Shown here piece after piece: positions 9,992 through 18,912 of a stretch of DNA of 64,000 nucleotides. Source of the stretch: Candidatus Latescibacterota bacterium (lineage in GTDB: Bacteria > Latescibacterota > UBA2968 > UBA8231); the NCBI GenBank assembly GCA_022827835.1, contig JAJEIO010000006.1:1-64000 (forward strand). Direction: 5' to 3'. Each line of letters begins with the position of its first letter. Within the stretch, counting starts at the first letter, position 1. The notes under the pieces were generated by a model, which saw only the letters and a list, made by a program, of their open reading frames with translations, did no database searches and was not told the origin of the DNA. Position numbers and translations under genes: made by a program.

Positions 9992-10081
9992 TCATTCGCG
10001 GTAAAGGGCCTCGGCTAGCCCAAGCGTCCGGTGAAATTCGTCCGAAACATCGCTAGCAGCAACATGTTGTCCGTCAACGTC
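9992..10081 (-). pseudogene. Internally deleted relic of a MacB-like permease gene
   Basis: Translated on the minus strand this 30-codon stretch begins DVDGQHVAASDVSDEFHRTL and ends AEALYRE-stop. The first part matches residues about 105-126 of the permease at 16469 (VVDGQMVAMGGVSDELRQTL) and the last part matches its C-terminus (VEALHHE-stop). About 270 residues between them are missing. It fills the whole gap between the DUF5686 gene and the first CARDB-PDZ gene, so a permease once stood here. Confidence 0.7.
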
Positions 10082-10082
10082 C

Positions 10083-12530
10083 TTACTTCACAGTAACAGT
10101 ACCCCCAAAATCAAAGCGCACCAAACTCAACCCCACGCCCCAGCCGGGCCGATCCAAGCGCCGGGTGAAGTCGAGGCGCAGCAGATGGTACAGCATGAGC
10201 GAAACCCCCACCTCATGGTGGAAATCCCCTTCGTAGCGCGGATCGTACCCCATTTTGGCTCGCCGCTCCGGGTCAATCCACGTCCGCCCCGAAGCGCCGT
10301 GCACCACCAGCCCCGCACCCCGCATGGCCCAATCCCACAGCCCCAATAGCTCAAAGGGCGTGGTCTTGAAGTTGTGCTCCCAGTACAGGGCCGCATAGTG
10401 CTCTCCCTCATAGGGATGGCCGCGCATCGTGCGGAAAGCGCCAAACGGCGAGAAAAAGCCCATGCTGGCCTCCAAGCATCCAAAGCGCTGCATTGGCACA
10501 TCGCCGATTGAGTATCCCGCCACCAGCCGCACATCGAGCGCGTTGGGCGTGACGCGGCGCTTGAGAAAGGTTTTGAAATGGCCATCCAAGGCTAGGCGCA
10601 AGCGAGTGAAGGAAAAGTCGCTGCCCAGCTCGACGCTGCTGTGCTCCACCCCCACTGCGACCCGCCGATTGGCCGTCAATCCAAAAGGCTGGTATGGTCC
10701 GCCCCATTCGAGACCCGCCTCCACTGAGCGCAGCCGACCTTCCTCAATCGCCGGATTGGGCCGCGGCCTCCAGTCCCGATTTAACAGACTAAAACTGGTC
10801 GTCTCCTGTAGCGAAGAATGCTCCTCGTGGTTAAAGCCCACTTGCAAGCCGACCTGACTCGGCAGGGAAAGATGAAGCCGCGCCCGCAGCCTTTCGTTCC
10901 AGTAGTAATCGAAATAGTCGTCCAAGCCCAGCAGAAACTGGCCGCTGTTGAGCAGCGGGAAATAGCTGTCCGAAGGAACGCGCGGCACCGGTCCTCTCCC
11001 GTATTCCAGAACCACCTTACCCGCTGTCCGCTGCCAGCCGACCCGCCCCCGGTAAGACCAGCGCTTCAGACCGACGTTGTATCCGGTAGTAACACCGGTC
11101 TCCAGTCCGCCGCCCAAGCCCCTGCTCCCCTCCAACCCCAGATGCGCCCCACCCACCCGGTCGTATCGCAAAACGGGCTTCATATTGACCGATCCCCAGC
11201 GCGACGGCTCCACCCGCACTCCCGTCTTTTCCGTGGCCTGTTCCGTCCGCTCCTCTGTCTCTTCCCCTTGCTCCTTCACCAACAAACGGGCGAGAAACCC
11301 CGTCGGCTGGAAGACCTTTTCGAACTGCATAGTGCTGTCGATGGTGGCATAAGCGGCTTGTTCCCGCGCCGACAGGGGCACCTTGTCGGCCAGCCGGACA
11401 AAGGAACTGTCCTGGGCCACGGCCAGCGAATCGACCCGCAGCACTTCCTCGCTGGCGTAGAGCGAATCGGGCATATCGACATTGACTTGGCAATCGCTCA
11501 GCCGCGTTATCACGTTGTACTTGATCGCGGGAAAATGCAGCCCCACCGTGCTGATTTTTACTGCCATAGAAGCTCGGTAATCGACCGGCAGCCACACCCC
11601 TCCGGCAAAGCCGCGGAACTGTTGTTGGTAGGCGAAATCCATGTGCTCGATCAGGGGCAGGGGAACGGCCGAGGTCATACTCGCCCGGCTGGGTGCTAGC
11701 TCCACTTCGAGCAAGGCGAAATCCTCGTCCAATACTGAGACGCGACCGACAAAAGCGGCTTGCAATTTATTCTTTGGCTCAACCGAGATGTCGAATACCA
11801 CCTTATCGTCTAAATAGCGCCGGCCAATCAAGTCGAAGCGGTAGTGCTTGAGGGCATCGGGATGGGTTGGACCGATCAGGGTGTGGCCGATAAAGGGGAT
11901 ATCGTCGTCGTAGAAATTCGCAAACCCCGCAAAGGCCGAGATGTAGTCTGCTTGGGCAGCCAAATTTTGGGTCACGCGCCTCGACTTGACCACTTCGCGC
12001 AGCCCCCGCTCCCGCTCCCAATAAATCTCCGAGGCCATTTCGCCGATCGAGACAATGCCTTCTTCGTTTTCCAAAACGCGCCGGACATAGGCTTGTGCCT
12101 GATAGCTGGCCAAGCTGGGCCGCCACTCCTGTTTGCGGCGAATGACTTGGCGCATGATACCCTCGGCTGAGGTCTCAGCAGTCACCACGATGGGATCGAA
12201 CAAAAAGGGCACTGGCGTCAAGGCGAAATCGACCCGTTCCGCAGGGGCCATCAACTCGCGCTCTTGGGAGACGTAGCCGATGTAACTCACTGTCAACGTC
12301 GCCGGTAGCTGCTGCACCTTGAGCGAGTACTCGCCCTCGTCGTTAGCTATGGTCCCGCGATAGGTGCCGGCTAGCTGTACGGTAGCCGCTGGCAGGGGCT
12401 GCCCGGTGGACCCGTCGGTGACGGTGCCGCGCACCAACCACGGCTGGGCATGGACTGGGGAGACGGCCCATAAGGCAGCCAAGATGGCCATCGTCAAAAG
12501 CAAATCCGCGTTAATCTTTTTGTAGTCCAT
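10083..12530 (-). CDS. DUF5686-type outer-membrane protein with carboxypeptidase-regulatory-like plug domain
   Basis: An 815-residue protein with a signal peptide (MDYKKINADLLLTMAILAAL, ending VHAQ), a CarboxypepD_reg-like Ig domain (about 22-105: VRGTVTDGSTGQPLPAATV...GTIANDEGEYSL), and a long DUF5686-like region rich in alternating beta strands and aromatic girdles (about 110-815) ending FGGTVTVK, typical of an outer-membrane barrel. In Bacteroidota-like bacteria such proteins lie in the outer membrane; the function is not known. The frame extends upstream to a TTG at 12615, but that stretch contains a permease-end scar and precedes the signal peptide, so ATG 12530 is chosen (12545 is an alternative). 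It may provide the outer-membrane part of the exporter cluster. Confidence 0.7.
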   Translation of the reverse strand: MDYKKINADLLLTMAILAALWAVSPVHAQPWLVRGTVTDGSTGQPLPAATVQLAGTYRGTIANDEGEYSLKVQQLPATLTVSYIGYVSQERELMAPAERVDFALTPVPFLFDPIVVTAETSAEGIMRQVIRRKQEWRPSLASYQAQAYVRRVLENEEGIVSIGEMASEIYWERERGLREVVKSRRVTQNLAAQADYISAFAGFANFYDDDIPFIGHTLIGPTHPDALKHYRFDLIGRRYLDDKVVFDISVEPKNKLQAAFVGRVSVLDEDFALLEVELAPSRASMTSAVPLPLIEHMDFAYQQQFRGFAGGVWLPVDYRASMAVKISTVGLHFPAIKYNVITRLSDCQVNVDMPDSLYASEEVLRVDSLAVAQDSSFVRLADKVPLSAREQAAYATIDSTMQFEKVFQPTGFLARLLVKEQGEETEERTEQATEKTGVRVEPSRWGSVNMKPVLRYDRVGGAHLGLEGSRGLGGGLETGVTTGYNVGLKRWSYRGRVGWQRTAGKVVLEYGRGPVPRVPSDSYFPLLNSGQFLLGLDDYFDYYWNERLRARLHLSLPSQVGLQVGFNHEEHSSLQETTSFSLLNRDWRPRPNPAIEEGRLRSVEAGLEWGGPYQPFGLTANRRVAVGVEHSSVELGSDFSFTRLRLALDGHFKTFLKRRVTPNALDVRLVAGYSIGDVPMQRFGCLEASMGFFSPFGAFRTMRGHPYEGEHYAALYWEHNFKTTPFELLGLWDWAMRGAGLVVHGASGRTWIDPERRAKMGYDPRYEGDFHHEVGVSLMLYHLLRLDFTRRLDRPGWGVGLSLVRFDFGGTVTVK

Positions 12531-12541
12531 AATATCCCAAA

Positions 12542-12560
12542 TCATTCGTGGTGTAGCGCC
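12542..12560 (-). repeat. Scar of the permease 3' end
   Basis: The minus-strand bases GGCGCTACACCACGAATGA differ by one base from the last codons and stop of the permease gene (GGCGCTTCACCACGAATGA at 16469). Similar ends are found at 7365, 8687 and 9992. It lies just upstream of the DUF5686 start, as if a permease copy once ended here. Confidence 0.5.
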
Positions 12561-12613
12561 TATAGCAGAACCATCTTCAAAGCTGGTAGTTCCGATGAAC
12601 GCTCGTAGAACGC

Positions 12614-13837
12614 TCAAAGTTCGCTCAACAGCGAGCCGATAACCATATCGATCCTGTCAGCGGTGTCGGGACTGTAGCCATGGATATCGTAGGCGACTTT
12701 GCCGTCGCCGTCTATGATCACATGACGCGGATAACCTTGGCCGAAAATGTGCACGGCCTCGTCGTCCGCCAAAGCGATGTCAAAGGTGAACGGATGCTTC
12801 TCCAAAAACGGCGTCAACTCTGCCATCTCATTGTCGGCGATGGCGAGGAATTTGACATCGCGGTCCGCGTACTTCTCGACCAATTCGTTGAGTTCGGGAA
12901 TCTCCGTGATACAGGGTGGGCAGAAGGTCTGCCACCAGTTGATGACCACGGGCTTGCCACGCAGCGCCGTCAGGTCGATAGCACTGCTGTCGAGCCGAGT
13001 AACGATGACGTTGGGCATCTCAAAGCCCACGGCGAGGGCTACCGTTTGATCGCTGGGCTCGATCACCAACTGATCTCCCGTCGCCGACACATGGGCCAGT
13101 TTGTAGGCCTGACCGTCGATCAAGAAGGGTTCGTTGACCCCGAAAACTTCGTCCTCCAGTTTCTCGGTTTGGCCGTATAGGTGGGTCAGGAATACGCCGT
13201 CCCCGTCGCGATCGATCACGAGTTGATGTAAAGTCATCCCCAGCGAGTCGGCGGGTAGAGTGTAGGTACCGAAGCGCGGATCCCTTACTAGGGCTATGGC
13301 ATAACGCTGTCCGCCAATGTCGGCCTCGCCCAGCCGCAATTCGAGATTGCGGTGTAACACACTCTTCCACTTTTCCCGGCTTATCAAGAGTTCGACCTTA
13401 AACTCAGGCACTTGGCCAGCCGAGGGCACGGTCAGTTCAGCGTACAGAGCTTCATCTCGAATGCGATCAAAAAAATCGCTAGTGAGTTGGAGTTGTTGCG
13501 GCTGTGTAGTGGAATCGGCAACGGCGAAGGCGATGTCCTGTCCGTCGTTATCTTGTCCCACTATGACAATCGGCTCAGTAGGCGAATCTTCGAATGATAG
13601 GCTAGCGTGCTGGGGATCATGGATCTCTAACCCATCAATCGATGGAATCTCGGGCAGCCCTTCTATCAACTGCGGGCCAACCAAGCCGCGCATCAGAGAA
13701 GGCTGGAAGAGATGCTCTACGGAATCCTCGCGCACGGATTCCATTTTCACCGTGATACTCTCCGCGCTGGCTATTCCACAACTGAACGCCGTGGCGACGA
13801 GCGCGATGATGGCGATTGCAGATTTGATCGATTTCAT
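12614..13837 (-). CDS. Secreted TlpA-like thioredoxin, copy 3 (CPPC)
   Basis: A 407-residue exported protein with a signal peptide (MKSIKSAIAIIALVATAFSCG, ending ASAES), a roughly 250-residue N-terminal region of unknown fold, and a C-terminal TlpA/AhpC-TSA thioredoxin domain (about 275-407). The active site is WWQTFCPPC (Cys306/Cys309) and the cis-proline loop is GYPRHVI. The 'LSC'-like end of the signal peptide (FSCG) could be a lipobox, so lipid anchoring is possible. The ATG at 13837 follows GGGAGA; the frame is open further upstream but without a ribosome site. TlpA-type proteins reduce disulfides outside the cytoplasm. CPPC is rare compared with CGPC and should shift the redox potential. 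Confidence 0.8.
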   Translation of the reverse strand: MKSIKSAIAIIALVATAFSCGIASAESITVKMESVREDSVEHLFQPSLMRGLVGPQLIEGLPEIPSIDGLEIHDPQHASLSFEDSPTEPIVIVGQDNDGQDIAFAVADSTTQPQQLQLTSDFFDRIRDEALYAELTVPSAGQVPEFKVELLISREKWKSVLHRNLELRLGEADIGGQRYAIALVRDPRFGTYTLPADSLGMTLHQLVIDRDGDGVFLTHLYGQTEKLEDEVFGVNEPFLIDGQAYKLAHVSATGDQLVIEPSDQTVALAVGFEMPNVIVTRLDSSAIDLTALRGKPVVINWWQTFCPPCITEIPELNELVEKYADRDVKFLAIADNEMAELTPFLEKHPFTFDIALADDEAVHIFGQGYPRHVIIDGDGKVAYDIHGYSPDTADRIDMVIGSLLSEL

Positions 13838-13880
13838 GGAATTCTCCCTAGGATGTATGGAGTGCGTAGCAATGGAACAC

Positions 13881-15137
13881 TCAAAGCTCACTCACCAACA
13901 GCGAGCCAATAACCGCGTCGATCTGGCCAACGATACCAGAACTGCCACCGCCTAGATCTAGGACGACTTTGCCTTTGCTGTTGACAATTACATGACGCGG
14001 ATAAGCCTGGCCGAGAACGCGCATGGCCTCGCTGTTCCCCAAGACGATGTCATAGGAAAACGGATGCCTCTTCAGGAACGGCGGCAACTCTGCCATTTCG
14101 TTATTGGCGATAGCGAGGAACTCGACGTCGCGACCCTCGTATTTCTCGACCAGTTTGTTGAGTTCGGGAATTTCCGCGATGCAGGGCGAACAGGCGGTGT
14201 GCCACCAGTTGATGACCACGGGCTTGCCGCGCAGCGCCGTCAGGTCGATAGTGCTGCCGTCGAGCCGAGTAACGGTGACGTTGGGCATCTCAAAGCCCAC
14301 GGCGAGGGCGGTTTCTTGATGGCTGCGCTCGATTACTAACCAATCTCCCATCGCCGATACATCAGCCAATTTGTACAGTTGATCGTTGATTAAGAAAGGT
14401 TCTTTGACCCCGAACATCTCTTTCTCCAACTCCTCGGTTTGGCGGCCAGAGGGGAGAACTAGGAATACGCCGTTCCCGTTGCGATCAATCAGGAATCTAT
14501 GATTAGGGAACTCCGACGAGTCAACGGATAATGAGTCGTCGGGTAGGAAGTAAGTTCCAAAACTCGGATCCCTCATTAAGGCTATGGCATAGCGCTGGCC
14601 GCCGATCTCGGCCTCGCCCAGCCGCAGTTCGAGATTGCGGTGATGCACGCAATCCCAGCGAGAATTTTCTATCCGCTCGATATATAGTTCGATTTTGAAC
14701 TCAGGTGCTTGGCCAACCGGGGGCACAGTCAACTCGGCTCGCAGGACTTCATCTTGACTGCGAAGGCGCTTGAAAAAACCGCGCGCGAGCTGGAGTCGCT
14801 GCGGTTGCACAGTGGAGTCGGCAATGACAAAGGCAATGTCCTGTCCGTCGTTATCCAATCCCACTATGACAATTGGTGCAGCCGGCGAATCGCGGAACGA
14901 CAAGCGGGCATGTAGGGGTTCATGAATCTCTAGTCCAGTAACCGATTGGAGCTCGGGCAATCCTTCCGTTAGCTGCGCGCCTCCATAGATGTACAGAGGA
15001 GGCTGGAAGAGATGCTCTACGGAATCCTCGCGCACGGATTCCATTTTCACCGTGATACTCTCCGCGCCAGTCACTCCACAACTGAACGCCGTGGCGACGA
15101 GCGCGATGATGGTGATTGCAGATTTGATCGATTTCAT
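13881..15137 (-). CDS. Secreted TlpA-like thioredoxin, copy 2 (CSPC)
   Basis: A 418-residue paralogue of the two flanking genes. Signal peptide and N-terminal region are as in copy 3, with extra short insertions (for example IERIENSRWDC at about 160, which adds a cysteine). The C-terminal thioredoxin domain has the active site WWHTACSPC (Cys316/Cys319) and cis-Pro in AYPRHVI. The 43-base spacer to copy 3 is almost identical to the spacer between copies 1 and 2, so the duplication is recent at the DNA level while the proteins have diverged in the active-site dipeptide and the substrate-facing loops. Confidence 0.8.
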   Translation of the reverse strand: MKSIKSAITIIALVATAFSCGVTGAESITVKMESVREDSVEHLFQPPLYIYGGAQLTEGLPELQSVTGLEIHEPLHARLSFRDSPAAPIVIVGLDNDGQDIAFVIADSTVQPQRLQLARGFFKRLRSQDEVLRAELTVPPVGQAPEFKIELYIERIENSRWDCVHHRNLELRLGEAEIGGQRYAIALMRDPSFGTYFLPDDSLSVDSSEFPNHRFLIDRNGNGVFLVLPSGRQTEELEKEMFGVKEPFLINDQLYKLADVSAMGDWLVIERSHQETALAVGFEMPNVTVTRLDGSTIDLTALRGKPVVINWWHTACSPCIAEIPELNKLVEKYEGRDVEFLAIANNEMAELPPFLKRHPFSYDIVLGNSEAMRVLGQAYPRHVIVNSKGKVVLDLGGGSSGIVGQIDAVIGSLLVSEL

Positions 15138-15180
15138 GGAATTCTCCCTAGGATGTATGGAGTGCGTAGCAATGGCAAGC

Positions 15181-16401
15181 TCAAAGCTCGCTCAACAGCG
15201 AGCCGATAACCGCGTCCATTTTGTCGGTGGCATCGGCATTGTAACCAAGGACGTCGTAGGCGACTTTACCTTCGCTGTCGAGGATCACATGACGTGGAAA
15301 GGCATAGCCGAAAATCTGCAAGGCATCCTCTTTCCCTAAGGCGATGTCATAAGAGAACGGATGCTTCTGCAGAAACGGCGGTAAATGCGCCATTTCATTG
15401 TGGGCGATAGCGAGGAACTCAACATCGCGATCGGCGTACTTCTCGACCAATTCGTTGAGTTCGGGGATCTCCCTGATGCAGGGGCCACAGAAGGTGTTCC
15501 ACCAGTTAATGACCACGGGCTTGCCGCGCAGTGCCGTCAGGTCGATAGCACTACTGTCGAGCCGAGTAACGGCGACATTCGGCATCTCAAAGCCCACGGC
15601 GAGGGCGACCGTTTGATCGCTGGGCTCGATCACTAGCTGATCTCCCGTCGCCGATATATGGGTCAGTTTGTAGGCCTGACCGTCGATTAGAAAGGGTTCA
15701 TTGACCCAGAAAGCCTCGTCCTCCAGCACCTCGGTTTGGCCGTATAAACTGGTCAGAAATACGCCGTCCCCGTCGCGGTCAATCATGTACTGATAAGGAA
15801 TAAGATTCAGTGAGTCAGGAGGTAGAGTATAGGTCCCAAAACCCGGAGATCTGACTAAGGCTATGGCATAGCGCTGGCCACCAATGTCAGCCTCGCCTAG
15901 CCGCAGTTCGAGATTGCGGTGCCGCACGAAATCCCGTTCGCGGCTGAGTACGAGTTTGAGCTTAAACTCAGGTACTTGACCAGCCAGAGGCACGGTTAGC
16001 TCGGTTTGTAGGGCCTCACCTCCAACGAGTTTGGAAAAACCCTCTGTGAGCTGGAGTTGCTGCGGCTGTGTAGTGGAATCGGCAACGGCGAAGGCGATGT
16101 CCTGTCCGTCGTTATCCTGTCCCACTATAACAATCGGCTCAGCCGGCGAATCGAGAAACGACAGGCGGGCGTGCAGGGATTCATGGATTTCTAGCCCGGC
16201 AACCGATTGGACCTCGGGCAGTCCTTCCCTCAACTCCGAGCCACTCATGAACGGCATCAGCATAGGCTGGAAGAGATGCTCTACGGAATCCTCGCGCACG
16301 GATTCCATTTTCACCGTGATACTCTCCGCGCCAGCCATTCCACAACTGAACGCCGTGGCGACGGTGGCGATTGGGGTGATTACAGATTTGAGCGATTTCA
16401 T
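15181..16401 (-). CDS. Secreted TlpA-like thioredoxin, copy 1 (CGPC)
   Basis: A 406-residue first copy of the triplet, with the classical active site WWNTFCGPC (Cys305/Cys308) and cis-Pro in AFPRHVI. Signal peptide MKSLKSVITPIATVATAFSCG ends with AGAES. AGGAGG lies 5 bases before the ATG, the best ribosome site of the three copies. It follows the permease gene by 67 bases. CGPC is the dipeptide of ordinary reducing thioredoxins and ResA/TlpA relatives vary it, so this copy is likely closest to the ancestor. The N-terminal 260 residues have no recognised family. Confidence 0.8.
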   Translation of the reverse strand: MKSLKSVITPIATVATAFSCGMAGAESITVKMESVREDSVEHLFQPMLMPFMSGSELREGLPEVQSVAGLEIHESLHARLSFLDSPAEPIVIVGQDNDGQDIAFAVADSTTQPQQLQLTEGFSKLVGGEALQTELTVPLAGQVPEFKLKLVLSRERDFVRHRNLELRLGEADIGGQRYAIALVRSPGFGTYTLPPDSLNLIPYQYMIDRDGDGVFLTSLYGQTEVLEDEAFWVNEPFLIDGQAYKLTHISATGDQLVIEPSDQTVALAVGFEMPNVAVTRLDSSAIDLTALRGKPVVINWWNTFCGPCIREIPELNELVEKYADRDVEFLAIAHNEMAHLPPFLQKHPFSYDIALGKEDALQIFGYAFPRHVILDSEGKVAYDVLGYNADATDKMDAVIGSLLSEL

Positions 16402-16468
16402 GGTATCCTCCTATGGGATGTGTGAAGTAAGTTTGAGTTCATTTTTCTTCGAACAGTCACCTTCCGAC

Positions 16469-17644
16469 TCATTCGTGGTGAAGCGCCTCGACCGGCCGTA
16501 TCCGGCAGGCTAGCCGCCCCGGATACAGGCTGCACACGATCACGAGGCCGTAAATTATTAGGGCTGCAAGGGCTATACTGAGTGCGTAGATCCCGCCGGT
16601 GTAATCGAGCAGTTCCAGTAGCGGGAGTTGCAAGACGAGCAGCAGACCGGCGATTACGCCGATGCTGGCGACTACGAGTATCTCGCCCGTCAATTGCGCG
16701 TAGATACTGGCCGCCGGTCCGCCCAAGGCCCTTCGCAGGCCGATCTCCTCGGTTCTCAGCGTCGTCCGCTGCCACAGCACGCCGCTCAGCGACAGCGCCA
16801 CCATACCCAGCACCAACACCGAGACAACCCCGAGAGCGAACAGAGGCACTAGGGTCAACTTGAACGCCGAAGCGCGATGTTCTGCTAAGGGCGTAACGTC
16901 CACTGTGAACCACGGAGCCATGGCCCTGAGCCGCTTGAAAATTTGCTCTTGAGCTGCTAATGGCGTACCGGGACGTACGTGGACCAAAAAATTACCGCGC
17001 TCTTCTCCTTCATTCAGGCGATGGAACACGAAGAAACCAGGATCGGAAAGTTCCCCGCTGCGGCGATAGTCGGAGACCACCCCGATGATCCGTAAGTCTT
17101 CGTCATCCCTCACCCACTGTTCGACCTGCTGGCCGATGGGATCTTCACTGCCAAAGAGCGCTTCGCTGAGCCGCTGATTTATCACGAGCGGCTCCGAGTA
17201 TAAGAAGTCGTCCTCCTCGCCAAACCATCGCCCGCTGACCAAGTCGAGATCGAGCGTCTGGCGCAACTCGTCTGAAACACCGCCCATAGCAACCATTTGT
17301 CCGTCAACGACATAGGGATACATATAAAAGGGACGGTAGGGGATTGTTCCGAAGCCCAACGCAGCTACCGACTCAACCCAGTCGAATTCCTCTAGGGCCT
17401 GATAGACCTGTCTGCGGCTGGGCGCTTCCGCCTTGCTGTCCGGCTGCTTCGTCTTATCCGGTCTGAAGCCTACGACCCATCTATCTTCGTAGGAAAACCC
17501 GAGCGGCTGCCGATAATTGTCGATTTTGAACACGCCGTAGGAGACCGTAATAAAAACGAGCAGGAACGAAATGAATATCTGGAAGGCGGTCAGCGCGTTC
17601 GCCTTTTTGCGGTTCCAGACTAGCTTGCAGAGATGGCGTATCAT
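16469..17644 (-). CDS. MacB/FtsX-type ABC permease, second subunit
   Basis: A 391-residue permease with one N-terminal transmembrane helix (about 20-40), a MacB-type periplasmic domain (about 45-265) and three C-terminal helices (about 275-375) ending RIRPVEALHHE. The start ATG at 17644 overlaps the upstream permease stop (ATGA) and has GGAGG at 6 bases, so the two permeases are translationally coupled. With the ATPase and HlyD-type adaptor it should form a tripartite mechanotransmission-type exporter, as in MacAB, but with two different permeases. Relics of this gene's 3' end recur at 7365, 8687, 9992 and 12542. Confidence 0.85.
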   Translation of the reverse strand: MIRHLCKLVWNRKKANALTAFQIFISFLLVFITVSYGVFKIDNYRQPLGFSYEDRWVVGFRPDKTKQPDSKAEAPSRRQVYQALEEFDWVESVAALGFGTIPYRPFYMYPYVVDGQMVAMGGVSDELRQTLDLDLVSGRWFGEEDDFLYSEPLVINQRLSEALFGSEDPIGQQVEQWVRDDEDLRIIGVVSDYRRSGELSDPGFFVFHRLNEGEERGNFLVHVRPGTPLAAQEQIFKRLRAMAPWFTVDVTPLAEHRASAFKLTLVPLFALGVVSVLVLGMVALSLSGVLWQRTTLRTEEIGLRRALGGPAASIYAQLTGEILVVASIGVIAGLLLVLQLPLLELLDYTGGIYALSIALAALIIYGLVIVCSLYPGRLACRIRPVEALHHE

Positions 17645-18900
17645 TGCTTCCTCCTTCTGAGGGCCTCTACGATATGTAGGCGCGACATTTTCCACGCCGG
17701 ATAGACACCGGAAATCAGACCGAAGACTAGGGTCATCGCCAAACCGTAGAGGAAAATGCGGTGATTCATGCGAAATTCAGCGTATTGCACAATGTCGCTG
17801 GCACCGAGCATTTGTAGGACGAGAAAAGTAAGAACCAGCCCCAAAGCACCGCCCAAGAGCGTGAGAATCACGTTCTCCACCACGAATTGCCCCACTAAGG
17901 TGAGCGAAGACCCGCCGAATGCCTTGCGCACCCCAATCTCAGAAGCGCGCTCCAAGATGCGGGTGGTGTTGATGTTGACCAAGCTAACGACCGGCAGGAG
18001 CATGAAAAGCACTGCCAGACTACAGATTAGTGCGACCAGCATCTTGGTACTGTGCAGTATTAGACCAAAGGAAAACATGGGCCCCAAAGTCATTTCTAAC
18101 AGCGATCCAGGACTACTGGTAATGGAATTGGTTTGATCGTTGGGATTGGGGTATTCGACCCGGGTGAGTACATCGGCGAATTCCTCTTTGATAAGCGGTA
18201 TATCGGCTGCATTACGCGCCAAGATCATCGCTTGAAAGTTGCCAAATATCGAATCGTAATGCCGGTAGGCGTCCGATCCTATGGCACTGACGGGCACCCA
18301 GATATCGGAGAAAGGCACAATGCGGAATCTCGGGACGTTGGACACGACCCCTACCACGCGGAAAGATCGTTCCTTGATCTCAATGTACTGCCCCACAGCC
18401 TGCTCCTCCCCGAAAAACACCCGGCGCGTCGCCTCGTTGATCACGGCCACCTGTTGAGCTTCCTCTACCTCCTTTGTGGTATAGGGACGGCCTTCGAGGA
18501 AGTCGAATTCGAGAATTTCCCAAAACACCCCGTCCGTGCTTTTGAGGTGAGACTTGATCTTCTCGCCCTTGCGGAACGTCGTTTCCATGGGCGCACCGTT
18601 GTTGGAAATGGACACCTTTTCCGCGTGAGTCAGTGGAGACACATACCGTTCCAAAAAGGCGTAGCTAGGCGGTCTGATGCTCGTCCCTTGCTGCTCCGTA
18701 TGTGTTCCTGTGATCGAGTCCAGGATTAGCGTGCGATCCCCCCGCGTCTCCGGCGGGAAGGAGCCAAAGACGTGATCGAACAAGGCTGTCGCCACCATCA
18801 GCACCATGAGCGTAAAGCTGATGGTAACGAGGCTGATGCAGGTAAAGACCTTGCGCCGCAACAGGACCTTGAGCGCCATTTTGATGTAATTCTTTAGCAT
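17641..18900 (-). CDS. MacB/FtsX-type ABC permease, first subunit
   Basis: A 419-residue permease: N-terminal helix (about 17-42, FTCISLVTISFTLMVLM), large periplasmic MacB_PCD-like domain (about 45-285) and three helices at the C-terminus (about 288-405) followed by a basic end (EALRRRKQ). The FtsX motif region GVRKAFGGSS is the coupling helix that contacts the ATPase. It lies 12 bases after the ATPase gene and overlaps the next permease by 4. Two non-identical permeases suggest a LolCE-like heterodimer; whether the substrate is a lipid, lipoprotein or peptide cannot be told. Confidence 0.85.
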   Translation of the reverse strand: MLKNYIKMALKVLLRRKVFTCISLVTISFTLMVLMVATALFDHVFGSFPPETRGDRTLILDSITGTHTEQQGTSIRPPSYAFLERYVSPLTHAEKVSISNNGAPMETTFRKGEKIKSHLKSTDGVFWEILEFDFLEGRPYTTKEVEEAQQVAVINEATRRVFFGEEQAVGQYIEIKERSFRVVGVVSNVPRFRIVPFSDIWVPVSAIGSDAYRHYDSIFGNFQAMILARNAADIPLIKEEFADVLTRVEYPNPNDQTNSITSSPGSLLEMTLGPMFSFGLILHSTKMLVALICSLAVLFMLLPVVSLVNINTTRILERASEIGVRKAFGGSSLTLVGQFVVENVILTLLGGALGLVLTFLVLQMLGASDIVQYAEFRMNHRIFLYGLAMTLVFGLISGVYPAWKMSRLHIVEALRRRKQ

Positions 18901-18912
18901 CTCATCCTCCTC

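Noticed and set aside
6205-10081. Assembly artefact as an explanation for the CARDB-PDZ triplication
   Set aside because: The copies differ by many amino-acid changes and indels and have different junctions, so a simple collapsed or duplicated contig is unlikely, though read mapping would settle it.
10818-11699. 293-codon plus-strand frame opposite the DUF5686 gene
   Set aside because: Shadow of a long minus-strand gene; Pro/Arg-rich translation without signal or motif.
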